A DNA stretch of 64,000 bases. It comes from Chitinophagaceae bacterium. Lineage in GTDB: Bacteria; Bacteroidota; Bacteroidia; Chitinophagales; Chitinophagaceae. How positions within the stretch are numbered: the first letter of the stretch is position 1; each line of letters opens with the position of its first letter. Of this stretch, positions 15,822 through 24,586 are shown in pieces. Both the position numbers and the translations under genes were made by a program. The DNA lies in the NCBI GenBank assembly GCA_017307735.1, contig JAFKGR010000003.1, forward strand, positions 62,001-126,000, written 5' to 3'. Under the pieces are notes generated by a model. It was not told the origin of the DNA. It saw only the letters and a program-made list of their open reading frames with translations, and did not search any database.

Positions 15822-18800
15822 ATGAACAGAATCCTAATCTCCCTGTTTTTTGTTCTCACAGTACAATCCGCATCCTCTCAGGCCAACTACAGTGTAACCG
15901 ATCCTGAGAAAACCTACAAACAGGCAAAAGATTATTTCATGAAAGGTGATTATCTTTTGGCTTATCCGTTGCTAAAAACGCTCAGAGACAAATACCCGGA
16001 TAATACATCTTCAGAACACGCATACCTGAATCAGGACGTCAATTATTTTTTTGTAGCTACCGGCCTTAAACTGGATCAGTCTGTAGCCGAAGAAGAAGCG
16101 CAAAGATTTCTCAAATCTGCCATTGACGAACCCCGAAAACAATTGATGAGTTTTTTTCTGGCTCAGTTTTATTTTCAGAAAGAAAACTTTCCCAGGGCAG
16201 CCCTCTATTACGAACGTGCAGGTTATGAGAACCTGAGCAATGATCAAATTGCCGATGCCAAATTTGAATTGGCATATTCCTATTTCAGGATGAATGAATT
16301 TGCCAAGGCAAAACCTTTGTTCAATGAAATTCATCAGTTACCCGATAACAAGCATTATGCAGATGCCAATTATTATTACGGATATATCTGTTTCAAAGAC
16401 GGGAATTACAATGAAGCACTCGCTTCATTCCGACAGGTAGAAAACAATAACAACTATTCGAACAAAGTACCTTACTATATTGCTCAGATTTATTATTTGC
16501 AGGGAAACAAAAATCAATCTCTCAGGTATGCTGAAAATGCATTGAACAAACCGGCAGTAGAAAACAGAAACGACCTCAGGCTCCTGACCGGTCAGATTTA
16601 TTTTGAACAAAGGCAATTTGCCAGAGCGCTTCCTCTTCTTCAGGACTATGTAAACAGCACGTCCCAGGTCAGCAAAGAAGTAATGTATGAATTGGCTTAT
16701 TGTTACTATGACGGCAATCAGGTGAACAAAGCCATTGAAGCCTTCAAACAACTGAGCAATGAAAATGATTCCCTCGGCCAGAACAGCATGTATCTTCTCG
16801 GAGATCTTTATTTGAAAACGAATCAAAAAGCCAATGCACGGAATGCATTTAAATTCAGTGCAGACAACAGCAGCAACCGTTTTCAACAGGAAGTGAGCCG
16901 GTTCAATTATGCAAAGCTATCCTATGATTTGGGATACAATGACATCGCCCTGAATTCCATTCAACAATTCCTGGATCTCTATCCTCAATCTGCCTATGCG
17001 AATGAAGCCAAGGAAATTCAGATTAACCTGCTTGCTAACAGCAACAATTATTCCGACGCACTGAAACTTTACAATTCATTTGATAAACCAACGCCCACCA
17101 TGCAGCGTATTCATACAAGAATCCTGCTTGGCAAAGCGTCTGAATACATCAATAATTCGCAGTACGCGGAGGCGAATGATTTGCTCGATAAAATAATCAG
17201 GGATCCCTATCCAGGCCAGTCCCTTCCGTTCGCTTATTTCTGGAAAGGAGAAATTGCGTACAGGCAATCCCGTTATGATGTATCTATTCAAAATCTCAGC
17301 AAGTATTTGCAGACTGGCGGGGTGCAGGGAGAAGCCAATCCTGACAATGCCCATTATACCCTCGGCTATGATTATCTCAACCTGGAAAATTATCCGGTAG
17401 CACACAATAATTTCAAAGCACTGGCACCCAACATAAATGCAAGTTCATCTTCGATTATGCAGGATGCTTATGTACGCTCAGCCGATGCACTCTACATGCA
17501 AAAGAATTATTCCACTGCAAAAAAAATGTATCAACGGGTTGTGGATCTCGGTTTGCCACAGAGCGACTATTCATATTTTCAAATTGCTTTGATCAACGGA
17601 ATCAATAACCAGCCTGCAAAAATCCAAACGCTGGATCGGCTCGTTCAAAGATATCCGCAAAGCGATCTTGTTCCTGAATCGTACATGCAAATAGCAAATG
17701 CCTACATGACACAGGAAAAATTCAGCAGCGCCATTCCCTACCTGGACAGGATTCTTGCAGATCCTTCTGCAACTGCCTTCTATCCCGCCGCCTATCTCAA
17801 ACTGGGACTTGCCAATTACAACATGAACAACAATCAGGAAGCACTGAATAATTATCAGAAACTCGTCAGCAAATACCCGCAATCAAAAGAATCGGATGAG
17901 GCAATGGACAACATGAAAAGTATTTATGTGGAAATGGGAAAGCCCAATGAATTCATTGCATTTCTCAAAAAATCAGGAAAACAAATCAGTGTAACCGAAG
18001 CTGATTCGCTCACCTATGTTTCAGCAGAACGCCAGTTTTTGGACAACAATTGCGCAGCAGCGATTGCAGGATTCGACAACTATATTTCAAAATATCCACA
18101 GGGAGGTTTTGTGCTGAATGCACTTTATCACAAAAGCCAGTGTTATGAAAAAAGCAGTGACTGGAAAAATGCAGTGACGGGTTACACCGCCGTCGTTCGC
18201 CAGGGAAGCAGCCCTTTCGCAGAACAGTCAGCACTTTCGGCAGCACGTATTTATTATTTTAATCTGGTGAATTATGACAGCGCAAAATTTTATTTCCAAA
18301 ACCTGTTGTCAATTGCATCCACACAGGAAAATCAATTGGAAGCCTTGCGCGGACTGACGAGGAGTTATTATCAGACCAAAGATTTCGCTCAGGCAAATTC
18401 AGCAGCAGAACAATTGCTCACAAAAAAAGGAATCAGCACAGATGACAAAGCAATTGCTAATCTTGTTTTAGGAAAATCACTGGAAATAAATAACAAATGG
18501 AATGATGCCATTGATGCATTCAAAAAAGTAGCAGCCATCAACAAATCAATCTGGGGAGCAGAAGCCCGTTACGAAATTGCCCGTAGTTATTTTATGCTGG
18601 GAAATTTAAGCGCATCTGAAAAGGCCGGGATGGAAGCAATTAAAGTGGCAGGTTCAGATTACTGGGTGGCAAGTTCCTACATACTCCTGGGTGATATTTA
18701 TCTGAAACAAAAAGATTATTTCAATGCCAAAGCCACTTACAAGAGTGTGGCTGACAATGCTACCATACCCGAATTGAAGGAAGAAGCAGCTACAAAATAC

Positions 18801-18854
18801 CAGCAGGCAGTTGATGAAGAAAAATCAGTATCCAAAGTAAAACAGGAAAACTAA
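15822..18854 (+). CDS. Large secreted TPR-repeat protein
   Basis: This 1010-residue protein has a signal peptide (1-20, ...SASSQA) followed by nearly continuous tetratricopeptide helices. Repeated Y-x-x-G/A-x-x-Y patterns run from about residue 30 to 1000 (for example YPLLKTLRDKYP, ALASFRQVENNNNYS, LDRLVQRYPQSDLVPESYMQIANAYM), giving well over twenty repeats. It has no enzymatic motif and no membrane anchor, so it is a periplasmic or surface scaffold for protein-protein contacts. It is followed after 10 bases by a plug-less outer-membrane barrel, which suggests that the two act together at the outer membrane. The sequence resembles TPR proteins that partner TonB-dependent systems in Bacteroidota, but I cannot name the function. 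Confidence 0.85.
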   Translation: MNRILISLFFVLTVQSASSQANYSVTDPEKTYKQAKDYFMKGDYLLAYPLLKTLRDKYPDNTSSEHAYLNQDVNYFFVATGLKLDQSVAEEEAQRFLKSAIDEPRKQLMSFFLAQFYFQKENFPRAALYYERAGYENLSNDQIADAKFELAYSYFRMNEFAKAKPLFNEIHQLPDNKHYADANYYYGYICFKDGNYNEALASFRQVENNNNYSNKVPYYIAQIYYLQGNKNQSLRYAENALNKPAVENRNDLRLLTGQIYFEQRQFARALPLLQDYVNSTSQVSKEVMYELAYCYYDGNQVNKAIEAFKQLSNENDSLGQNSMYLLGDLYLKTNQKANARNAFKFSADNSSNRFQQEVSRFNYAKLSYDLGYNDIALNSIQQFLDLYPQSAYANEAKEIQINLLANSNNYSDALKLYNSFDKPTPTMQRIHTRILLGKASEYINNSQYAEANDLLDKIIRDPYPGQSLPFAYFWKGEIAYRQSRYDVSIQNLSKYLQTGGVQGEANPDNAHYTLGYDYLNLENYPVAHNNFKALAPNINASSSSIMQDAYVRSADALYMQKNYSTAKKMYQRVVDLGLPQSDYSYFQIALINGINNQPAKIQTLDRLVQRYPQSDLVPESYMQIANAYMTQEKFSSAIPYLDRILADPSATAFYPAAYLKLGLANYNMNNNQEALNNYQKLVSKYPQSKESDEAMDNMKSIYVEMGKPNEFIAFLKKSGKQISVTEADSLTYVSAERQFLDNNCAAAIAGFDNYISKYPQGGFVLNALYHKSQCYEKSSDWKNAVTGYTAVVRQGSSPFAEQSALSAARIYYFNLVNYDSAKFYFQNLLSIASTQENQLEALRGLTRSYYQTKDFAQANSAAEQLLTKKGISTDDKAIANLVLGKSLEINNKWNDAIDAFKKVAAINKSIWGAEARYEIARSYFMLGNLSASEKAGMEAIKVAGSDYWVASSYILLGDIYLKQKDYFNAKATYKSVADNATIPELKEEAATKYQQAVDEEKSVSKVKQEN

Positions 18855-18864
18855 CCAATAGAAT

Positions 18865-20505
18865 ATGCATTGTACTATGTCAAATATTTTAAAAGCCGGG
18901 TGTACCTTATCGTTGTGCATTTTTCTGACCCATGGTTTGTTAGCTCAGGAACCCGTGCAAAAGCAAACAATTGAAATTACCTCTTCGTTCAAACCGCACC
19001 TGAACAATGCAGTTAAAATCAATCTGCACGCGACTCCTCTGACCATCGATACCTCGCGTCCCCGGATGGCCTATTACATTCCTGCACAAAATCTGGAATT
19101 TGCTTTTCAGCCTGTGGTGCGCAAACCCGCGCCACTCACACCCGACACTACCCAATTGTGGGGTACACGTAATTATGTGAAAGCAGGTTTCGGAAGTATG
19201 ACTACGCCTTATTTTGAAGGAGCCATCAGTTCCTTAAATCCCGAAAAAGGGTTTGTTGAATTGTATGGTGATTATATTTCAAGCCGCGGGAAAATCAAGA
19301 ACCAGGACATGAGTGAAATCAATGCACGTGTTTCCGGCAGCTTGTTTACCGGTAACAATGAAGCCTACGGAACTTTCGGTTTTCAAAACAGAGAAAATTA
19401 TTTATACGGATACGACCACAACCAATTTCAATATGACAAGACAGATATCAGAAGAAGTTACCGCGATATGGTTCTCAAAGCCGGGTTCCGTAACAAGGAT
19501 GTCAACAGCGTTGGAATCAATTTTGATCCGCATGTAGAACTCCATGCATTTTCAAGAGAAAGTTTCGTAGATGAAAGCACACTCATTGCAACACTGCCCG
19601 CAGAAAAAACGGTAGGAGATAATGTGAAAGTCAAAGTGGAAGTGCTGGCTAACGTGGATGGTTACAAGAAGAAGGCTGCCAATCTCCAAATCACCAATAA
19701 ACTTTTTCAGGTAAGCCCATCGTTGGAATACAACAGCGATCTCTTTAATATCCATGCGGGCTTTACGCCTTCATGGAATAATGGCGAATCTCATGTATTG
19801 CCCAACATTTATGGTGATGTGAAACTGGAGGAAAATGTATTTTCCATCCAGGGTGGATGGGTTGGGCGGTATATTGCAAACAGTTTCCGCACTTTGAGCG
19901 AAATGAATCCGTACATGGCAGATCCCGTTTTCCTGAACAATACCAAAGAGACACAATTTTACGGAGGCATCAAAGCAAGTGCGGGCGGGCATTTCAATTT
20001 CACTGCCAAAGCTGCCTACATCAGATATAATGATATACCGCTATTTGTCAATGACAATTTTGACCAGAAGAGCTTCCTTCTTTTGAATGAAAGCAAGATG
20101 AACAATTTCAGAATTCACGGCGATTTGAATTACGTTGATCAGGACAATTTTTCCGTTACAGCCGGATTGGATTTAAATAATTATTCCGGATTAAAAGACA
20201 ATACCAATGCATGGGGATTATATCCGTTGAAACTGACGGGTTCATTAAGATGGAATGCATTTCAGCAACTCCTCGTCAAAGCAGATTTTGCAGCATTTTC
20301 CGGAGCAAAAGCTTTACTTCCCAATGGCTCTGATAAAAAGCTGAACGGTGGAACAGACCTGAGTCTTGGAGCTGAATTTAAGATCAATAAAATGTTCAGC
20401 GCCTGGGCCGATTTCTACAATGTCTTTAACGACAAATATCAATATTGGAATAATTATCCCGTGTATGGTGTGCAGGTGCTGGGAGGAATTATTGTTAGGT
20501 TTTGA
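18865..20505 (+). CDS. TonB-receptor-like outer-membrane beta-barrel without plug domain
   Basis: This 546-residue protein carries a signal peptide (to about residue 27, GLLAQE). The mature protein consists of alternating amphipathic strands ending in VLGGIIVRF, the terminal aromatic strand that the BAM machinery recognises. The C-terminal half (ADFYNVFNDKYQYWNNYPVYG) looks like the last strands of a TonB-dependent receptor, but there is no plug domain and no clear TonB box. It is co-transcribed with the TPR protein (10-base gap). It may form a channel or docking site for that scaffold. A start codon four residues downstream (ATG of MSNIL) is equally possible. Confidence 0.78.
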   Translation: MHCTMSNILKAGCTLSLCIFLTHGLLAQEPVQKQTIEITSSFKPHLNNAVKINLHATPLTIDTSRPRMAYYIPAQNLEFAFQPVVRKPAPLTPDTTQLWGTRNYVKAGFGSMTTPYFEGAISSLNPEKGFVELYGDYISSRGKIKNQDMSEINARVSGSLFTGNNEAYGTFGFQNRENYLYGYDHNQFQYDKTDIRRSYRDMVLKAGFRNKDVNSVGINFDPHVELHAFSRESFVDESTLIATLPAEKTVGDNVKVKVEVLANVDGYKKKAANLQITNKLFQVSPSLEYNSDLFNIHAGFTPSWNNGESHVLPNIYGDVKLEENVFSIQGGWVGRYIANSFRTLSEMNPYMADPVFLNNTKETQFYGGIKASAGGHFNFTAKAAYIRYNDIPLFVNDNFDQKSFLLLNESKMNNFRIHGDLNYVDQDNFSVTAGLDLNNYSGLKDNTNAWGLYPLKLTGSLRWNAFQQLLVKADFAAFSGAKALLPNGSDKKLNGGTDLSLGAEFKINKMFSAWADFYNVFNDKYQYWNNYPVYGVQVLGGIIVRF

Positions 20506-20527
20506 TTGAGGAAGGTTTTGAAAATAC

Positions 20528-20549
20528 GGATTATTGATCCTCTTTTTTT
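20528..20549 (+). terminator. Weak intrinsic terminator after the barrel gene
   Basis: A short GGAT/ATCC hairpin is followed by TC and seven T, 23 bases after the stop codon. The stem is only 4 bp, so confidence is low. Confidence 0.4.
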
Positions 20550-20654
20550 CAGTGCAGCAGAGATCGATGAAAAGTCCTCCTCACCGATCATCCCACTTCT
20601 CACCAGGTTTTTTTCAGCATACATATTTCATAAACGTCTTTCGTCTATTGAGAC

Positions 20655-20662
20655 TAACTTTG
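20655..20662 (+). promoter_or_regulatory. -7 box of the 276-residue barrel gene (TAACTTTG)
   Basis: A perfect TAnnTTTG match, 45 bases before the ATG; the predicted leader is about 40 bases. Confidence 0.45.
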
Positions 20663-20707
20663 CATTCTGTGAGTCCTCTGAAATTTTTTGCAACATTTTT
20701 TATCTGA

Positions 20708-21538
20708 ATGAAAAAGATCATTTGTTTGTCCCTCATGATAGGGATGGTAATTCCTGCTTTTGCCCAAAATCAAAATTTTACCATAAACCCTCCCAAAAAG
20801 AGCCGTTTTATTTCGGGAATGTATATTCAGTGGGGTTGGAATAATGTGTGGTTTACAAGAAGCAATATCCACTTTAAACTGAGTAACGGGGATAATTTTA
20901 CCCTGCATAATGCCAAAGCCCATCAGCGTCCCGGCTTTTATGATATTTACAAAAATCCGACACAGGTATCTCTTCCCCAATACAATTACCGGGTTGGATT
21001 TTATCTCAATGAGCAACATACCAGGGCTATTGAAATCAACTTTGATCACACTAAATATGTAGTTACAGATGGGCAAACAGTTCACGTAACCGGGACTATC
21101 GCAGGCAAACCCGTTGATCAGGATATGGTAGTAGATCCACAAACATTTCTTCATTTTGAACATACCGATGGCGCCAACTGGCTACACATCAATTATGTAA
21201 GGCAGTATCCCTGGGTATATTCTAAAAAATTAAAGAGGAATATACTTACGTATTTGTGGAAGGCAGGCGCTGGCATCAATATCCCGCGAACTGATTTCAC
21301 CTACCATGGGGACAGGTTGAATAATAAATTTCATGTTGCCGGATTTAATTTTGGTTTGGAAGGCGGGGCCAGAGTCTATCCGTTCAAAATCTTTTTCCTG
21401 GAATTCACCGGAAAAACAGGATTTGTAGATTACCTGGATGCATTGGCCAACACGAAAGCAATGAAGGGAAACCGCGCCAGCCAGACATTTGAGTACGTGG
21501 AAGTGATAGGCACATTTGGATTTGATATAAAATTTTAA
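20708..21538 (+). CDS. Predicted outer-membrane beta-barrel protein, function unknown
   Basis: This 276-residue protein has a signal peptide (1-20, ...IPAFAQ). The mature part has repeated amphipathic strands (NYRVGFYLNEQHTRAIEINFDHTKYVV, VAGFNFGLEGGARVYPFKIFFLEFTGKTGFVDYLDAL) and ends in YVEVIGTFGFDIKF, the aromatic last strand typical of small barrels. No catalytic motif is seen. It has its own promoter and is not obviously linked in function with its neighbours. A porin or surface protein is the likely class. Confidence 0.7.
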   Translation: MKKIICLSLMIGMVIPAFAQNQNFTINPPKKSRFISGMYIQWGWNNVWFTRSNIHFKLSNGDNFTLHNAKAHQRPGFYDIYKNPTQVSLPQYNYRVGFYLNEQHTRAIEINFDHTKYVVTDGQTVHVTGTIAGKPVDQDMVVDPQTFLHFEHTDGANWLHINYVRQYPWVYSKKLKRNILTYLWKAGAGINIPRTDFTYHGDRLNNKFHVAGFNFGLEGGARVYPFKIFFLEFTGKTGFVDYLDALANTKAMKGNRASQTFEYVEVIGTFGFDIKF

Positions 21539-21645
21539 AACGCCTGCTCTATTCCCAATTTGAGATGTTGGCACCAAAACAAACGTGCATCATCCGTGCG
21601 AATCAGGTATTTTAAATTTTATTCTTTTCAATTTTTCTTTATTCA

Positions 21646-21653
21646 TAGATTTG
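21646..21653 (+). promoter_or_regulatory. -7 box of the HU-CCDC81 gene (TAGATTTG)
   Basis: A perfect TAnnTTTG match ending 7 bases before the ATG, so the mRNA is probably leaderless. Confidence 0.5.
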
Positions 21654-21660
21654 TTGCAAA

Positions 21661-22278
21661 ATGAATGAGGTTATAGCTTCATATCTGGTTCAGAAAGGTT
21701 CCTGCAAGTTGCCCAACATTGGGCGGCTTACAAGGGAACGTTCCTTTGCGGTGAATGATGTGGCATCCAAAGAAATTCAACCTCCGCAAATTCATTACAA
21801 TCTTTACAACGAAGACAATGAATTATCAGAAGGCCTGATAGAATATGCAGCCGAAAAAAAATCTCTGAATCTGCAGGCCGCCAAGCAACTATTATTGACA
21901 TGGTGTGATGAAACGGCCTATAACCTGGGATCCAATAAAACAGTTATCCTCCCTTTGGTGGGTACTCTAAAAAAAGAAGGGGAAGGAATTGTTTTACTTC
22001 CCGTGAAAAAAAAATTTTCACTTTCATCCGTAAAAGCAGAAAGAATAATTCACGAAGCAGATTCCCATAAAATCATTGTAGGCGATAAACATTCCACCAA
22101 CGTGGCAATGAAAGAATATTACAATAACCATGAGGATGAACAGGATTTGAGATGGCACAAACCCGCATTGATACTCTTTATTGCGGCTGCGGTCACCTAT
22201 CTCATCTATATTACCTCCAATGGATTTGGAGTGCACCTGAATCCCGCTGAACCCCCCTCCACTTATATTTCCAAATGA
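21661..22278 (+). CDS. Membrane-anchored HU-CCDC81-like protein
   Basis: This 205-residue protein starts with a domain resembling the prokaryotic HU-CCDC81 module (residues about 1-110: VIASYLVQKGSCKLPNIGRLT ... LPLVGTLKKEGEGIVLLPVKK), a fold related to HU DNA-binding proteins. A linker and one membrane helix (about 169-186, ALILFIAAAVTYLIYI) follow, then a short tail. Related proteins in Bacteroidota often carry a periplasmic SPOR domain after the helix, but here only about 20 residues remain, so SPOR is missing. The membrane position suggests a nucleoid-envelope or division-linked role (inference). Its stop overlaps the start of the methyltransferase gene by 4 bases, so they are translationally coupled. 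Confidence 0.72.
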   Translation: MNEVIASYLVQKGSCKLPNIGRLTRERSFAVNDVASKEIQPPQIHYNLYNEDNELSEGLIEYAAEKKSLNLQAAKQLLLTWCDETAYNLGSNKTVILPLVGTLKKEGEGIVLLPVKKKFSLSSVKAERIIHEADSHKIIVGDKHSTNVAMKEYYNNHEDEQDLRWHKPALILFIAAAVTYLIYITSNGFGVHLNPAEPPSTYISK

Positions 22279-23168
22279 TCCGTTACCAGCAATGCCCGTC
22301 GTGCGGCAGTGAAAAAATACAAAAGGAAATCACCGTTAAAGACCATTCCGTTTCAGGAGAGGAATTCGAAATATGGCGTTGTTCAAATTGCCATCTTTTT
22401 TTTACTCAGCATATTCCCAATGAATCCGAAATCGGAAAATATTATCGTTCTGAAAACTATATTTCTCATTCAGATACCCGCAAAGGAATCGTCAACAAGT
22501 TGTATCACCTGATCAGAGAATATACACTCGGCCAAAAGAAAAATCTTTTACAAAAGAGTTGCGGGTTACAACGTGGAAGTTTGTTGGATATCGGAAGTGG
22601 AACGGGAAGTTTTCTCACCACCATGCAGAAGGCAGGTTGGGAAATAACAGGCATTGAACCGGATAAAATTGCGCGAAAAAACTCAGAGGAACTGCATCAT
22701 ATAAAACCACTGGAACCCGCCGCTATTAAAGATTTGCCCTCTTCATCTTTTGATGCCATTACCATGTGGCACGTGATGGAGCATGTGCATCAGCTACAAA
22801 ATCAATTTAAAGAATTAAACCGCCTTATCAAACCTGAAGGAAGGGTCTTCATTGCAGTACCGAACCATACTTCCGGCGATGCAGACCATTATCGCGATTA
22901 TTGGGCAGCGTGGGATGTGCCCCGGCATCTCTATCATTTTTCGCCTGAAAGTATGCGTTTTCTTGCCGGGAAATTCGGATTCACCATTGAAAACTATAAG
23001 CCGATGTGGTTTGATAGTTTTTATGTGAGCATGCTCAGCGAAAAATACAAATCAGGAAAGTCGCACCTGTTGAGTGCATTGATTTCCGGGATAAAATCAA
23101 ATCTGAAAGCCATGAAGAATGTTGAGCATTGCAGTTCGGTCATTTATATTCTCGAGAAAGTCAGATGA
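22275..23168 (+). CDS. SAM-dependent methyltransferase with N-terminal zinc ribbon
   Basis: This 297-residue class I methyltransferase begins with a four-cysteine zinc-ribbon (CPSCGSEK...WRCSNCHLFF). The SAM site reads LLDIGSGTGSFLTTM near residue 98, and the later FDAITMWHVMEHVH is motif IV-like. The region DVPRHLYHFSPESM is common in the family that modifies sugars or lipids in envelope synthesis. The target is not identifiable. It is coupled by ATGA overlap to the membrane HU-like gene upstream. Its 3' end overlaps the convergent epimerase gene by 8 bases. Confidence 0.85.
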   Translation: MIRYQQCPSCGSEKIQKEITVKDHSVSGEEFEIWRCSNCHLFFTQHIPNESEIGKYYRSENYISHSDTRKGIVNKLYHLIREYTLGQKKNLLQKSCGLQRGSLLDIGSGTGSFLTTMQKAGWEITGIEPDKIARKNSEELHHIKPLEPAAIKDLPSSSFDAITMWHVMEHVHQLQNQFKELNRLIKPEGRVFIAVPNHTSGDADHYRDYWAAWDVPRHLYHFSPESMRFLAGKFGFTIENYKPMWFDSFYVSMLSEKYKSGKSHLLSALISGIKSNLKAMKNVEHCSSVIYILEKVR

Positions 23169-24207
23169 CCTGAAAACCTCCGGCATAGGGATCATCAGCC
23201 GGATCTATCGAAATCGTATTGTATCCGTAAACCTTTGCCCAGCCTTTGATTCCCGGTTTGATGGCCGGCATTCCTGCCACCGTAGTTTCTTCTTCTATCG
23301 TTCCGGTAAATGTTGCACCGATAATACTTTCATGGATAAAATTATCTCCTCTTTTTAATTTTCCTTTGGCATACCACTGAGCCATTCTGGATGAGGTGCC
23401 GGTTCCGCATGGTGAACGGTCGATAGCTTTGTCGCCATAAAAAACCGCATTGCGGGCTGTGGAATGTTTATCCAGAACTTTTCCTGTCCACAACACATGT
23501 GAACAACCTTTGATGGTTGAATCTTCCGGATGAACAAAATTGCATTTTTCATTAATCTGCTGTCTGACGGTTCGGCTCATACGAATTAATTCATCCGCTG
23601 AAAAATATTCGAGTCCGGAGAAATTTTCTTGTTTATCAACGATAGCATAAAAATTCCCACCGAAAGAAACATCAGCTGAAATCTTCCCCAATGGATCAAT
23701 ATCAAGTTGAATATTTTCTTTAAACAGAAAAGAAGGTACATTGATCAGTTTTACCCATTCCACTTTCCCTTTTTTCAATTTGTACGAAGCAAGTACAAGC
23801 CCGGCGGGCGTTTCAAGCCTTACGAGGCCCGGTGTTTTCGGATGAATAATTCCTTCCTCAATGACAATTGTAACAAGCCCGATAGTTCCATGGCCGCACA
23901 TCGGCAGGCAACCGCTTGTTTCGATAAAGAGTACGGCAACATCATTTTCCGGATGATGGGGCGGATACAAAATACTTCCGCTCATCATATCGTGCCCACG
24001 CGGTTCGAACATCAGTCCTTTCCTGATCCAATCAAAATGTTTCAGAAAATATTGCCGTTTTGCGCTCATATCTTTCCCTTCCAGTGCAGGCCCGCCGGAA
24101 ATGACAAGCCTTATAGGATTACCGCAAGTATGAGCATCTATGCAATGAAATAAACTTCCGCCAAGCCGGCTTTTTTTAATAGTATGTTCGAGTGGTTGTG
24201 TAGCCAT
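23161..24207 (-). CDS. Proline racemase / 4-hydroxyproline epimerase family protein
   Basis: This 348-residue protein of the proline racemase superfamily inverts the alpha carbon of proline or hydroxyproline by two-base catalysis. Both catalytic cysteines are present, in MCGHGTIG and in DRSPCGTGTS, which favours a racemase/epimerase over the Thr-containing dehydratases. The N-terminal GGSLFHCIDAHTCGNPIRLV is typical. I chose the ATG of MATQPLEH, because the longer frame adds 23 residues that look untranslated. The usual hydroxyproline catabolic partners (D-amino-acid oxidase, pyrroline dehydratase) are not adjacent, so the role may be in D-amino-acid or collagen-breakdown use. It converges on the methyltransferase with an 8-base overlap. 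Confidence 0.88.
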   Translation of the reverse strand: MATQPLEHTIKKSRLGGSLFHCIDAHTCGNPIRLVISGGPALEGKDMSAKRQYFLKHFDWIRKGLMFEPRGHDMMSGSILYPPHHPENDVAVLFIETSGCLPMCGHGTIGLVTIVIEEGIIHPKTPGLVRLETPAGLVLASYKLKKGKVEWVKLINVPSFLFKENIQLDIDPLGKISADVSFGGNFYAIVDKQENFSGLEYFSADELIRMSRTVRQQINEKCNFVHPEDSTIKGCSHVLWTGKVLDKHSTARNAVFYGDKAIDRSPCGTGTSSRMAQWYAKGKLKRGDNFIHESIIGATFTGTIEEETTVAGMPAIKPGIKGWAKVYGYNTISIDPADDPYAGGFQVI

Positions 24208-24486
24208 GGCTTTTAATTTCAGGTAAACAATAATCTTGTTACGTAAAATTATTGAATTACAGCAACAGAATTTCAAAAGCTTAAACCACTACTTCAACCA
24301 ATCTCCCTTGGTAGTTCAGCAAGCCAATAACAAAATTTTATAAAATCGCCAACAATCGGAATTAAAGAAAAATAACAACAGCATCCCGGATGAACAGTCA
24401 GCCCAAGCCCACGTCAGACATGCATTTCGGCAAAATCATTAAAAAAATATTTAATACACAGTATAGGAATTCAGAAATTTCAACAT

Positions 24487-24502
24487 TGTGATTAAGGTCA
24501 AA
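24487..24502 (+). promoter_or_regulatory. Weak CRP-type half-palindrome upstream of the porin
   Basis: TGTGA-N6-TCAAA matches the CRP-type consensus in one arm fully and the other in four of five bases. Its centre is 22 bases upstream of the FNR-like site. The rest of the 379-base interval between the epimerase and the porin is AT-rich with no gene. Confidence 0.3.
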
Positions 24503-24509
24503 TTGAATT

Positions 24510-24523
24510 ATGATTGAAATCAA
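24510..24523 (+). promoter_or_regulatory. FNR/DNR-like operator before porin-nirK
   Basis: ATGAT-N4-ATCAA differs from the FNR/DNR consensus TTGAT-N4-ATCAA at one base. Its centre (24516.5) is about 42 bases before the transcription start predicted from the -7 box at 24546, the class II activator position. That fits oxygen- or NO-responsive control of the nitrite reductase island. Confidence 0.5.
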
Positions 24524-24545
24524 TTTCTGCAAATTCTCACAGCAA

Positions 24546-24553
24546 TTCCTTTG
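24546..24553 (+). promoter_or_regulatory. -7 box of the porin gene (TTCCTTTG)
   Basis: A seven-of-eight match to TAnnTTTG, giving a start about 28 bases before the porin ATG. No TTTG is seen at -33, as expected for an activator-dependent promoter. Confidence 0.42.
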
Positions 24554-24586
24554 TGCCCATCCAGTTAAAAATAAAACCATTTATCT

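Noticed and set aside
20506-20844. 112-codon ORF after the barrel gene
   Set aside because: It overlaps the signal peptide of the next barrel gene in another frame and has no family features.
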